The notes beneath the pieces are model-generated. The model was not told the DNA's origin. It saw only the letters and a program-made list of their open reading frames with translations, and searched no databases. Made by a program: the position numbers and the translations under genes. Positions 1 through 8,449 of a stretch of DNA of 64,000 nucleotides are shown here, piece after piece. How positions within the stretch are numbered: position 1 is the stretch's first letter; each line of letters begins with the position of its first letter. Origin of the DNA: Chryseobacterium candidae (GTDB lineage Bacteria; Bacteroidota; Bacteroidia; Flavobacteriales; Weeksellaceae); assembly GCF_004916905.1 (NCBI RefSeq), contig NZ_SDLV01000006.1, positions 62,001 through 126,000 on the forward strand, read 5' to 3'.

Positions 1-584
1 GTTTCATCAAGAGCAATTGGGTTCATTGCAGCAACCTGCATAGAAACAGCTTTAGCCGCTTCTTCAGCTCCGTCTACTTTAGCAGAAAGAGACGTGATTG
101 CAGCGATTTTGTTTCCAGCGTGGATGTAAGCTCCTAAGAAATCTCCCTGGATTCTTTCGAAAGATCCGATTTCGATTTTCTCACCGATAACTCCTGTTTG
201 CTCAACTAATTTCTCAGCAACAGTGATCCCGTGGAAATCTGTAGCTAAAAGCTCTTCTTTAGTAGCAGCGAAGATAGCCATTTCAGCTAATTCGTAAGCT
301 AGCTCAACGAAAGCTTCGTTTTTAGCAACGAAGTCAGTTTCACAATTTAAAGAAATTACAGCACCTAAAGTGTTGTCTTCGTTTACTCTTGCGATTACTG
401 CCCCTTCAGTAGACTCTCTGTCCGCTCTATTAGCAGCAACTTTTTGTCCTTTTTTTCTAAGGATATCTACCGCTTTTTCGAAGTCTCCTTCAGCTTCAAC
501 TAGAGCTTTCTTGCAGTCCATCATACCTGCACCTGTTTGGTTTCTTAATTTAGCTACGTCTGCAGCAACTGGTGTATAAGACAT
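1..584 (-). CDS. tsf: Translation elongation factor Ts (partial, C-terminus off the left edge)
   Basis: EF-Ts recycles EF-Tu by exchanging GDP for GTP in the cytoplasm. The visible 194 residues start MSYTPVAADVAKLRNQTGAG, the UBA-like N-terminal domain, followed by the MMDCKKAL segment and the conserved core with TDFVAKNE near residue 80, which contacts EF-Tu. The gene continues beyond base 1; the family is usually about 270-280 residues in this group. A perfect -7 promoter element lies about 60 bases upstream. Oddly, rpsB, the usual upstream partner, is absent: the next gene upstream is a divergent secreted protein. Confidence 0.97.
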   Translation of the reverse strand, partial: MSYTPVAADVAKLRNQTGAGMMDCKKALVEAEGDFEKAVDILRKKGQKVAANRADRESTEGAVIARVNEDNTLGAVISLNCETDFVAKNEAFVELAYELAEMAIFAATKEELLATDFHGITVAEKLVEQTGVIGEKIEIGSFERIQGDFLGAYIHAGNKIAAITSLSAKVDGAEEAAKAVSMQVAAMNPIALDE

Positions 585-644
585 AATATCTATTATTTTT
601 TATTTAAGATTAGTATTAATTTTTAGCTTAATTTTAGAGCAGTG

Positions 645-652
645 CAAAGATA
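645..652 (-). promoter_or_regulatory. Promoter -7 element for tsf
   Basis: TATCTTTG on the minus strand matches the Bacteroidetes -7 consensus TAnnTTTG. It would give a leader of about 55 bases. No clear -33 TTG was seen. Confidence 0.5.
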
Positions 653-727
653 ATGATTTTAATGATAAACTAAAAAATGACTTTTCACGTTATTAATATA
701 TTTAATACTATTTTAAAGGTTTGATTA

Positions 728-1510
728 ATGAAAAAAATCTTCTTCCTTCTATTTATATGCATTTTTGCCCTGGGTTTTTCTCAAAAAAAGAAAAAAACAA
801 AATCTAGAGCAGTTGTTGAAAAAGAAACTGTAATTATCTATACCGAACAGGAAGCCGAGATCTCAAAGGAGGCAAGAGTAATTGCCGGTTTTTTGAAACA
901 GAACCCGGGACACGCAAAAACAGACTATTTTAAAAGAAAGCTGATTGATATTATCATGGCCGGTAATTCTCCTGAAGCAAAACCTACGATTAAACCCATC
1001 AGTAAAGAGAAAATTGAAAATATCGTTAAGAATAATGAATTGAATAGCGGAAAAACGATTGCTGCAAATAAAACTTATACTGCTAATGGAAAACCTGTTT
1101 CTAATAATACAGCCGCAGCTATTGAAGCTTTAAAAGAAGAAAGAAGGACTACCTCTTTTGCTTCAGCAGGTTCTGCCGGAACTGCAAAAACTGCGGGCGC
1201 TTCAACAGCATCCAAAGCTGAACCTAGTGAAGAAGGTAAGAGGAGAGCGGCAATGCTTACCCATCTGTTTAATAACGATGTTAACAAAAGTGAAGCTTAT
1301 ATTAATATCAAGAACAGATCCTCATGTAACCTTATTGTTAAGATAAGCGGTAAAAAATACTATAATCTTACGGTTCCTGCAAAAGGGGAGAATTTTATAC
1401 TGGTTGATAAAGGGGAGTATGTAATGACCACATCGGTGTGTGATGCAAAATATTCTTCCTTAAAGAAAATCACCCAGGATATTGAAATTGCCCTGAATGT
1501 TGCGGAATAG
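728..1510 (+). CDS. Secreted protein of unknown function, possibly DUF6759-like
   Basis: A 260-residue protein with a clear signal peptide (hydrophobic residues 4-17, ending near GFSQ) and a lysine-rich patch just after it. The middle (about residues 100-170) is low complexity, rich in Ala, Ser, Thr and Lys, and looks like a linker. The C-terminal 85 residues look folded (ending in a YVMTTSVCDAKYSS segment with two cysteines in the domain) and resemble, from memory, the DUF6759 domain found in Chryseobacterium. It is monocistronic, divergent from tsf and convergent with accA across a shared terminator. The function is unknown; an envelope location is inferred. Confidence 0.8.
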   Translation: MKKIFFLLFICIFALGFSQKKKKTKSRAVVEKETVIIYTEQEAEISKEARVIAGFLKQNPGHAKTDYFKRKLIDIIMAGNSPEAKPTIKPISKEKIENIVKNNELNSGKTIAANKTYTANGKPVSNNTAAAIEALKEERRTTSFASAGSAGTAKTAGASTASKAEPSEEGKRRAAMLTHLFNNDVNKSEAYINIKNRSSCNLIVKISGKKYYNLTVPAKGENFILVDKGEYVMTTSVCDAKYSSLKKITQDIEIALNVAE

Positions 1511-1533
1511 ATTAAACAGAAGAAAACTAAAGA

Positions 1534-1565
1534 AAAACGGTTAAGAAGAAATTCTTAACCGTTTT
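1534..1565. terminator. Bidirectional rho-independent terminator
   Basis: A perfect 14-bp stem with a GAAA loop flanked by A-rich and T-rich tracts sits between the convergent secreted-protein gene and accA, so it can serve both. Confidence 0.85.
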
Positions 1566-1570
1566 ATTTT

Positions 1571-2527
1571 TTATCCTTTAAACTGACCCATTGCAATGAA
1601 TTTGTCCTGTCTCTGGGTTTCAAGCTCCTGTCCTGTAAATTTGGAGAAGGCTTTGATGTTTTGTAAAATTGAATTTTTCAGGTTCAAATAGGTTGTTTCC
1701 TGATCATAATGAGCACCTCCAAGCGGTTCCTCAATGATTCCGTCAATGAACTTTTCTCTTAAGGCATCCGCCGGAGTAAGATTTAATGCATTGGCTGCAT
1801 CTTCTTTGTGATCCCAGTTTCTCCATAAGATAGAAGAGCAGCTTTCCGGTGCAATTACTGTATACCATGTATTTTCCAGCATATATACTTTATTTCCCAC
1901 ACCTATTCCTAATGCTCCACCACTGGCACCTTCTCCAATGATGTAAGTGAAGATCGGAGTTTTTAGCTGAACCATTTCAAAAATATTTCTTGCAATAGCT
2001 TCTCCTTGTCCTCTTTCTTCAGCTTCCAGCCCTGGATAAGCTCCCGGTGTATCTACTAAAGTTACCACAGGGATATTGAACTTTTCAGCAAGCTTCATTA
2101 ATCTTAAGGCTTTTCTGTATCCTTCCGGATTTGGCATTCCAAATCTTCTGTGCTGTCTTTCTTTGGTCGTTCTTCCTTTTTGAGTCCCTATGATCATTAC
2201 TTTCTGACCATCAAGGGTAATCAATCCTCCAATCATTGCCGGATCATCAGCGAAATTTCTGTCTCCATGAAGTTCTAAGAAACTGCCTTTGTCTGCCATT
2301 CCATTGATATAATCCAATGTATAAGGACGATCCGGATGACGGGACAGTTGTACTCTTTGCCAAGGTGTAAGATTTCCATAGATTTCTTTTTTCTTTTCTA
2401 GAATCTTATCCTCAATCTGGCTGCATGCTAATTTTACATCAACACCACTTTCCTCTCCTACTAAAGAACACGTCTGGTATTGATCCATCAATTCTTTGAT
2501 AGGAAGCTCGAAACTTAAATATTCCAT
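1571..2527 (-). CDS. accA: Acetyl-CoA carboxylase carboxyltransferase subunit alpha
   Basis: AccA with AccD transfers the carboxyl group from carboxybiotin to acetyl-CoA, giving malonyl-CoA for fatty acid synthesis. The 318 residues are the normal length. The N-terminal helix ends in [16 protein letters not shown], and the crotonase-like carboxyltransferase core carries [20 protein letters not shown] and [14 protein letters not shown]. It starts at MEYLSFELP, just downstream of a TAnnTTTG element. accB and accC lie about 16 kb away; accD is not in the window. Confidence 0.98.
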   Translation of the reverse strand: MEYLSFELPIKELMDQYQTCSLVGEESGVDVKLACSQIEDKILEKKKEIYGNLTPWQRVQLSRHPDRPYTLDYINGMADKGSFLELHGDRNFADDPAMIGGLITLDGQKVMIIGTQKGRTTKERQHRRFGMPNPEGYRKALRLMKLAEKFNIPVVTLVDTPGAYPGLEAEERGQGEAIARNIFEMVQLKTPIFTYIIGEGASGGALGIGVGNKVYMLENTWYTVIAPESCSSILWRNWDHKEDAANALNLTPADALREKFIDGIIEEPLGGAHYDQETTYLNLKNSILQNIKAFSKFTGQELETQRQDKFIAMGQFKG

Positions 2528-2550
2528 TTCTTGAAGTAAATTAAATCTTT

Positions 2551-2558
2551 CAAATGTA
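2551..2558 (-). promoter_or_regulatory. Promoter -7 element for accA
   Basis: TACATTTG on the minus strand fits TAnnTTTG, with a predicted leader of about 18 bases. Confidence 0.5.
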
Positions 2559-2576
2559 TGAAAAATTATGGTTATT

Positions 2577-4085
2577 CTATTTAAAATTATTTATAGCATT
2601 GTTTATTCTGGAGATACTTTCCTCTTTACCAAGGGTTTCCAGAATGTCCGGAACATCTGGTCCTTTCAGTTCTCCTACTAAAGATAATCGTAACGGCATC
2701 ATGACTTTACCCATTCCTAATCCTTTGTTTTCGGCGAAATCATGCATTGTCTGCTTTAAAGTTTCACCCACAAAGTCTGTCGTTTCAAAAGCAGCGGCCA
2801 ATTCACCTAAAATTACTGATGTTTCTTCATTCCATGCTTTTTTTGATGCTTTTTCATCATATGAAGTAGGAGCTTCAAAAAAGAATTTTCCATTTTCATA
2901 GATGTCTTTCGGGAAAGTGGCTCTTTCTTTCATCAGATGAATTACTTTCAATAGTTTTTCATCAGAAGCACCGGAAAGATCAAGATCTGTGTTTTTCAGA
3001 ATCTGAAGAAGTTCTTCATCAGATTTCATCTGAATATATTGATGGTTGAACCACTCAGATTTTTCTTTGCTGAATCTTGCTCCCGCTTTATGTACTTTAT
3101 GAAGATCGAATTCCTTAATCATTTCATCTAAAGGAAGTATTTCTTTATCATCTGCAGGAGACCAGCCTAATAGTGCCACCATGTTGATGAAAGCATCAGG
3201 AAGATATCCGTTTTCTCTGTATCCTTTAGAAACTATACCTGTAGTGGGATCTTTGAAATCTAGAGGGAATACCGGGAATCCGAATTTATCTCCGTCTCTT
3301 TTGCTTAATTTTCCTTTTCCTTCAGGTTTTAAAATTAAAGAAAGGTGGGCAAACTGTGGTGCTTCCCACTGCATTGCTTCATATAATAAGGTGTGAAGAC
3401 CTAAAGAAGGCAGCCATTCTTCACCACGGATGACGTGAGAGATTTCCATTTCATGATCATCAATGATATTCGCAAAATGGTAAGTTGGCATTCCGTCATT
3501 CTTTACCAGAACTTTATCATCTAAAGTATTGGTATTGACTGAAAATTTTCCACGGATGATGTCTTCAAGATTCAATACTCTGTCAACAGGCATTTTAAAT
3601 CTTACGACATAAGGCGTCTTTTCGTCTAATAACCTTTGAACTTCTTCTTCAGAAAGGGCAAGACTGTTTCTTAAACGGTTTCTTGTTTTATTATCATAAG
3701 AGAAAACATCACCTTTCGCTTCATATTCTGCACGCATTGCATCCAGTTCTTCCGCAGTATCAAAAGCAATGTAAGCATAATCAGTCTTTAGGATCTGTTC
3801 TGTATATCTGTCGTAGATGTCTCTTCTTTCAGACTGTCTGTAAGGAGCAAATTTTCCTCCTTTCTTAGGACTCTCATCAGGAATGATTCCGCACCATTCT
3901 AAAGCTTCTTCAATATATTCTTCAGCTCCTTCTACATATCTGGCCGTATCCGTATCTTCAATTCTCAATACAAATTCTCCACCTTGATTTTTGGCAAAAA
4001 GATAATCATATAATGCAGTTCTTACGCCTCCCAAATGTAATGGTCCTGTAGGACTTGGAGCAAAACGTACTCTTACTTTCTCCAT
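2577..4085 (-). CDS. gltX: Glutamyl-tRNA synthetase
   Basis: A class I aminoacyl-tRNA synthetase that charges tRNA-Glu. The HIGH-type motif is in [12 protein letters not shown] at residues 9-20 and the KMSKS-type motif is KLSKRDG near residue 260. The 502 residues suit a bacterial GluRS, with the all-helical anticodon-binding domain in the last 170 residues. The start [11 protein letters not shown] is standard and lies behind a -7 promoter element. It ends 49 bases upstream of accA, which has its own promoter, so the two may be read separately. Confidence 0.98.
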   Translation of the reverse strand: MEKVRVRFAPSPTGPLHLGGVRTALYDYLFAKNQGGEFVLRIEDTDTARYVEGAEEYIEEALEWCGIIPDESPKKGGKFAPYRQSERRDIYDRYTEQILKTDYAYIAFDTAEELDAMRAEYEAKGDVFSYDNKTRNRLRNSLALSEEEVQRLLDEKTPYVVRFKMPVDRVLNLEDIIRGKFSVNTNTLDDKVLVKNDGMPTYHFANIIDDHEMEISHVIRGEEWLPSLGLHTLLYEAMQWEAPQFAHLSLILKPEGKGKLSKRDGDKFGFPVFPLDFKDPTTGIVSKGYRENGYLPDAFINMVALLGWSPADDKEILPLDEMIKEFDLHKVHKAGARFSKEKSEWFNHQYIQMKSDEELLQILKNTDLDLSGASDEKLLKVIHLMKERATFPKDIYENGKFFFEAPTSYDEKASKKAWNEETSVILGELAAAFETTDFVGETLKQTMHDFAENKGLGMGKVMMPLRLSLVGELKGPDVPDILETLGKEESISRINNAINNFK

Positions 4086-4102
4086 TTCAATTTTAATTTT
4101 TG

Positions 4103-4110
4103 CAAATTTA
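4103..4110 (-). promoter_or_regulatory. Promoter -7 element for gltX
   Basis: TAAATTTG on the minus strand matches TAnnTTTG, about 18 bases before the start codon. Confidence 0.5.
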
Positions 4111-4491
4111 CTTAAAATTATGCGTTTAAGAGATGATTTCTGACGGTGTATTGTTTTTTAACCCTGACTTTTTTACTTATTTCCATAGATTTTCGATAAA
4201 TACGGTTTTTAAACTCCCAATTTTATTTTTAGGATAATAATTTTTTATTCATAGATTACAATCCGTGAACTGTGGTTATGAATAATATACTGATAGGTAA
4301 TAATCATTGGGTTTTATTTATGAGTCTGTTTATAAATGAGGGTAAGCGTATTTTGATAATTTGAGTTTTTTAATTAATTCATAATGAGTGATTGTTAAAG
4401 TATTTATTAATAATATTTTAATTGTGTATTAAAATCACTAATAAATGATATATATCAGCTGTTGTTTTATATTTTACATAGTATTGAATTT
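4111..4491. other. AT-rich intergenic region before the MACPF gene
   Basis: About 380 bases between divergent gltX and the MACPF gene. No convincing ORF, RNA gene or repeat was seen apart from promoter elements at both ends. The length leaves room for regulation of the MACPF gene. Confidence 0.5.
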
Positions 4492-4499
4492 TATATTTG
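4492..4499 (+). promoter_or_regulatory. Promoter -7 element for the MACPF lipoprotein
   Basis: TATATTTG is a perfect TAnnTTTG element and puts transcription start near 4505. That lies downstream of an in-frame ATG at 4462, so the true start codon is the one at 4522. Confidence 0.55.
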
Positions 4500-4521
4500 T
4501 TTAAAACTTTTAAATAATACT

Positions 4522-5910
4522 ATGAAAAAACAAATTTTATTCTGCTTCAGTAGTTTACTGATGCTTTTCATGAGTTCATGTTCAACGGAGGAACTGAACA
4601 GCGAGGTAACTCCTGAAAGTCCTGCGGCAAAAGCCAATAACCGATTATCAGCTGCTAAATTTGCAGGAGACGGAATTTATGATGTATTAGGACATGGTTA
4701 TAATGTTGCCGGTGAATATGCCAATGCAACAGCAGCCGGTTTTAAAGTTATTGATATTGATCGTTTTAAACTGGAGCAGGCCAACAGATTAATCAGTGAA
4801 AACACATTCTCACAGGAATACACTGAAGAATATGGTGAGAATGCCGAATCTTATTCCAAAATGGTTTCTACCAAAGTGAATGCTACTGCAGGTATTCCCT
4901 TATTCAAAAAAACACTTTCAGTAGGCTTTAATTCTGCCGTAACAACCAACAATAAGTTTGAAGGAAAGTATATCTACGGAAGCTATAACCTTACGATTAA
5001 ACAAAAAAGGGTACGATTCAATGCCACTACGGATATGTTGGGAGACTATCTTACTCCGGAATTTGTACAGGATCTGCAGACAAAAACTCCACAGCAGATT
5101 GTAGAAGATTATGGAACTCACGTAACACTTGATATCTATACGGGAGCAAAAATGGATGTATTATTCCAGGCAGAAACAAGAAGTCAAAGCCGTGACCGTG
5201 CAGCAAGAATTGGTGTAAAAGTAGGTATGAAAGATATTTTTGATGTAGATGTAACCAATGACGTGAATACTTCGGAATCATCTATGAACTACTCTAAAAA
5301 ATTGGCTTATAAAACAAGAGGGGGAGATCCGTCAAAAGGTCTGGTTGGAGATTTAAACCTTGATCAGACCAATCCTAAAATTAATATTTCCAACTGGCAA
5401 AACAGTTCTAACGCAAGCAACTCTGTTCTGGTTGATTTTGGAAGCAACGGATTGGTTATTATCTATGACTTAGTGAAAGATGCTGCTAAAAAAGCTCAGC
5501 TTAAAGCGTATGTAGATCAATACTTAATTGATAATAAAGTGTATATGGAATTCAATACAATTCCAATTTACAGATATTATAATGGAGTAGACCATTATTA
5601 CACAAAAACTCCGGGAAGCTACAACGGATATTCTTATGAAGGAACAGAGTTCAATGCATTCTTATATAAAGCTCCAAATACAATTCCAATCTATAGATAC
5701 TGGAATGGTAGAGATCACTATTATACGAGAACTCCGGGATATTACCAAGGATACGTAGACGAAGGAATTGAGTTCAATGCTTTTGCTACCCAACAGCCTA
5801 ATACGGTTCCTATTTACAGATATTGGAATGGTAAAGATCACTATTATTCAAGATCAAGTGTAAGACCATCTGGTTATGTTGCTGAAGGAATTGAGTTCTA
5901 TGCCTATTAA
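4522..5910 (+). CDS. MACPF-domain lipoprotein with three C-terminal YRY/DHYY repeats (DUF5648-like)
   Basis: A 462-residue predicted lipoprotein. Residues 1-20 form a type II signal peptide ending MSSC, so Cys20 would be lipidated. A membrane attack complex/perforin domain spans about residues 50-340 and carries the signature YGTHV at residues 197-201. From about residue 344 three 38-40-residue repeats follow, each with PIYRY-[YW]-NG-x-DHYY and ending EGxEFxA; they resemble the DUF5648 repeats found on secreted enzymes and are probably a binding module. MACPF proteins make membrane pores; in Bacteroides the BSAP lipoproteins kill related strains. An export or attack role here is inferred. It is a single gene with its own promoter and terminator. 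Confidence 0.88.
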   Translation: MKKQILFCFSSLLMLFMSSCSTEELNSEVTPESPAAKANNRLSAAKFAGDGIYDVLGHGYNVAGEYANATAAGFKVIDIDRFKLEQANRLISENTFSQEYTEEYGENAESYSKMVSTKVNATAGIPLFKKTLSVGFNSAVTTNNKFEGKYIYGSYNLTIKQKRVRFNATTDMLGDYLTPEFVQDLQTKTPQQIVEDYGTHVTLDIYTGAKMDVLFQAETRSQSRDRAARIGVKVGMKDIFDVDVTNDVNTSESSMNYSKKLAYKTRGGDPSKGLVGDLNLDQTNPKINISNWQNSSNASNSVLVDFGSNGLVIIYDLVKDAAKKAQLKAYVDQYLIDNKVYMEFNTIPIYRYYNGVDHYYTKTPGSYNGYSYEGTEFNAFLYKAPNTIPIYRYWNGRDHYYTRTPGYYQGYVDEGIEFNAFATQQPNTVPIYRYWNGKDHYYSRSSVRPSGYVAEGIEFYAY

Positions 5911-5940
5911 CTAAAAATATTGATATTCTATAACTACAAG

Positions 5941-5965
5941 CCGTCTCAGTTTTGAGACGGTTTTT
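5941..5965 (+). terminator. Rho-independent terminator of the MACPF gene
   Basis: An 8-bp perfect stem CCGTCTCA/TGAGACGG with a GTTT loop, followed by five Ts, 30 bases after the stop codon. Confidence 0.9.
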
Positions 5966-6273
5966 AATGATAAATAATATGATGTATTTTTTACCATTAA
6001 AAGATAGTAGTGCCTTACTGTTTGTATTCATTTTCATTGATTATAATAATGTGCTGTTAATAATGTGCATATATGGACTTAGGTAAATGTTAAGTTGATG
6101 TTGGATTTTTATTATTTCTATGTATTTAACTATTGGTTTGTAAAATATCCTGCTAAATGTTTTTTACCTATATTTATTCGAATCTTTTTTCTTTTACAAC
6201 TAATTTGGGTGGGGAAATAGGAAGTATGATTTTTATTATTTATCTTTACATAAGGAAATAAAAACATAAACTT
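5966..6273. other. Intergenic region before the lectin gene
   Basis: About 300 AT-rich bases with no supported ORF. A TATCTTTA sequence at 6241-6248 is one base off the -7 consensus and may be the lectin promoter, with a leader of roughly 20-25 bases. Confidence 0.4.
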
Positions 6274-7044
6274 ATGAGAAAGCATTTATTAGCAATGTTT
6301 GGGCTACTGGCAGGAATTTCTTTAATGGCTCAAAATATTACACTTGGCACTCATCTGGTAAAGGATAGAAGGTACTATTCCCAAAATGATCAGCACTTTC
6401 TGATTTTTCAAAATGATGGAAATTTGGTAGTTTATAATAACCAGAATCAGCCGGAATGGAGTTCTAAGACTCCTGGTGAAGGTTCAAGAGCTATTTTTCA
6501 GGAAGATGGTAACTTTGTCATTTATAATTCTTCAAATAGGCCCGTATTCAGTACCAACACCACCAACAAGAATGCAGCCAACCTTGAGATGCAGGATGAT
6601 GGTAATCTTGTAATTTATAACAGAAGACGAAATGCTTTGTGGTCTTCCAAGGGAGGTTCTAACGGAAACAATTTTGGTGGAAACGGAGGTTCTAATACAG
6701 GAAGTTATAATAATGGTAATATTTACAAAGGATTTAGATTTGTAAAAGGACAAAAGATATTTTCTGAAAACTATAATTATTATTTAATTTTTCAGACAGA
6801 TGGTAATTTGGTAATGTATAGTAACGGAAATAAAAAAGATATCTGGTCTTCGGCAACAGCAGGAAGTGGAAGAAGCGCTATTTTTCAGGAAGATGGAAAT
6901 CTGGTAGTCTATGATTCTTCGCATAAACCTGTTTACAGTACAGGTATAAGCTCATCAAATATTGAAAGACTTTCAATTCAGAATGATGGAAATATTGTGA
7001 TTTACAACAACAACGGTAGTGTTGTTTGGGCAAATAAAAAATAA
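6274..7044 (+). CDS. Secreted tandem bulb-type mannose-binding lectin (two MMBL domains)
   Basis: A 256-residue protein with a signal peptide (residues 1-19, ending LMAQ) and two B-lectin domains, about residues 21-125 and 150-256, joined by a Gly/Asn/Ser-rich linker. Each domain has three mannose-site motifs QxDxNxVxY; all six are intact, at Q46, Q76, Q107, Q174, Q205 and Q236. Tandem MMBL proteins of this size include the LlpA/pyocin L lectin-like bacteriocins, which bind sugars on target lipopolysaccharide; other bacterial B-lectins act in adhesion. The fold and sugar binding are secure, the biological role is not. It is monocistronic, directly after the MACPF lipoprotein gene. Confidence 0.92.
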   Translation: MRKHLLAMFGLLAGISLMAQNITLGTHLVKDRRYYSQNDQHFLIFQNDGNLVVYNNQNQPEWSSKTPGEGSRAIFQEDGNFVIYNSSNRPVFSTNTTNKNAANLEMQDDGNLVIYNRRRNALWSSKGGSNGNNFGGNGGSNTGSYNNGNIYKGFRFVKGQKIFSENYNYYLIFQTDGNLVMYSNGNKKDIWSSATAGSGRSAIFQEDGNLVVYDSSHKPVYSTGISSSNIERLSIQNDGNIVIYNNNGSVVWANKK

Positions 7045-7070
7045 TAATTTAATAAAAAAAGTTAAGTATA

Positions 7071-7100
7071 AAAAAAGCTAGCCGAAAGGTTAGCTTTTTT
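7071..7100. terminator. Rho-independent terminator after the lectin gene
   Basis: A 13-bp stem (one G-T pair) with a GAAA loop, A-tract before and T-tract after. The symmetry means it could also act on the leftward glycosyltransferase gene beyond it. Confidence 0.85.
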
Positions 7101-7154
7101 TATGTAGTTTGTCTCGTCCTAACATAGCGTTTCTTTTGTAAAAAATATTGTACT

Positions 7155-8204
7155 CTAGCATTGGGAAATTATTTTTTCCCACGCACTGATCCAATCTTGT
7201 GTTTCATTTTCCAAGGAATAATTTTTCATAACAAATTGTGACGCTATTTTCCCTTTTTCAGAAAAAAGAGTCGGATTCTCATAATATTCTAATGCGTGGC
7301 TTTCTATTTTTTCAACAAAATCAATAATGTTACCTTGTTCCACTAGGCAAGAAAATTCTTCTTTAAAATATTCTTTTCCTCCTTGTCCAGAGTAACCGAT
7401 TACAAAACATCCACAAGACATAGCTTCTATAGGAGGAAGACCAAAGCCTTCTCTATGATTGAAGCTTAAGAAAAATACGGATTCTTTTAAATGTTTTGCA
7501 ACCTCCTGTTCATCCATATTGTCAATTGGGAAAAACTCCCAGTCATCCATCTTTTTTCGTGCTTTTAAAATATTAATAACTTGTAAAGAATCCTCAGCAA
7601 GTTTCCTTGGCATAAAAGCAATTTTTTTCTTTTTTTTATTTTCAAAACTGAAAATATGGGTGTCAATCCCTAAACGGACTCTATATAGACCAAGAGTAGG
7701 AAATGCAACATTAAAATATTTTTGTGCATTTTCTGATGCTATAATAGTTCCTAAACAATTTTTATCTAAATAAGGATTCTTTTCATTATAATCAAATCCA
7801 TACCCCTGAAAGGTGTAGTAGCAATTTTGGTTAAGTATTACGTACTGATGATTGGGAATAGTTTTATGGAATGATTTTCCATATATTTCCGGAAAAACAA
7901 ATAGCGCATCTTTCTCTATGGGATGCGAAAATAAATTGTTATAGAACAGTTTTAATCTTTCGTAAAAACTATTTTTACGTTCTTTAGAGTTATTACTATT
8001 TTCTATGTTTTTTAAAAGTTCATAATGATAGGATATTTTTGTGTCACGATACCAGATATTATCTCTTTTTCTCTTTTTTTTTAATAAAACAGTGGCATTA
8101 TAACCATGGTTGTTTAAAATATTTACATATTTATAAATTTGTTTTATACCCCCAAAAGGTACAGAAACTGATGGGCAAACAAAATATATCTTTCTTTTTT
8201 TCAT
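7155..8204 (-). CDS. Glycosyltransferase family 4-like protein
   Basis: A 349-residue GT-B fold glycosyltransferase. The N-terminal nucleotide-fold segment begins KRKIYFVCPSVSVPFGGIKQ; the C-terminal donor-sugar half has HREGFGLPPIEAMSCG near residue 270, with the acidic residue (E of PPIEAM) typical of GT4. The ATG at 8204 is preferred over an upstream one at 8264, since it begins the conserved MKKRKIYFV strand. The next gene is divergent. Donor and acceptor sugars cannot be read from sequence. It starts the glycosyltransferase island. Confidence 0.85.
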   Translation of the reverse strand: MKKRKIYFVCPSVSVPFGGIKQIYKYVNILNNHGYNATVLLKKKRKRDNIWYRDTKISYHYELLKNIENSNNSKERKNSFYERLKLFYNNLFSHPIEKDALFVFPEIYGKSFHKTIPNHQYVILNQNCYYTFQGYGFDYNEKNPYLDKNCLGTIIASENAQKYFNVAFPTLGLYRVRLGIDTHIFSFENKKKKKIAFMPRKLAEDSLQVINILKARKKMDDWEFFPIDNMDEQEVAKHLKESVFFLSFNHREGFGLPPIEAMSCGCFVIGYSGQGGKEYFKEEFSCLVEQGNIIDFVEKIESHALEYYENPTLFSEKGKIASQFVMKNYSLENETQDWISAWEKIISQC

Positions 8205-8404
8205 AATAAGATTACTGTTTTTGAGTACAATGCTTTCACATATGTTTTGATTAGCGGAAATCAATATTCTTTAAAGTTTTCGGTATTTATTAGGCATTAA
8301 ATGATTTTGTTGATTAATCGAATTTTATAAACAGAAGTGAATTTATTGTACTCCAGGGACAAAAGATAACCAACTTATTACTCTCATAATTTACAATAAA
8401 TGCT

Positions 8405-8412
8405 TAATTTTG
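8405..8412 (+). promoter_or_regulatory. Promoter -7 element for the bifunctional glycosyltransferase
   Basis: TAATTTTG matches TAnnTTTG and lies 38 bases before the ATG at 8450. Confidence 0.45.
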
Positions 8413-8449
8413 TTTTTCTAAAAAGGCAGGACAAAATAATAAATTTAAA

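Noticed and set aside
4462..4521. Upstream in-frame ATG extending the MACPF lipoprotein by 20 residues
   Set aside because: The extension would place the lipobox internally, and the -7 promoter element lies inside it.
5571..5907. The three DNA repeats in the MACPF gene as a mobile or CRISPR-like repeat
   Set aside because: They are coding, in frame, with period about 117-120 bases, and lack spacers; they encode protein repeats.
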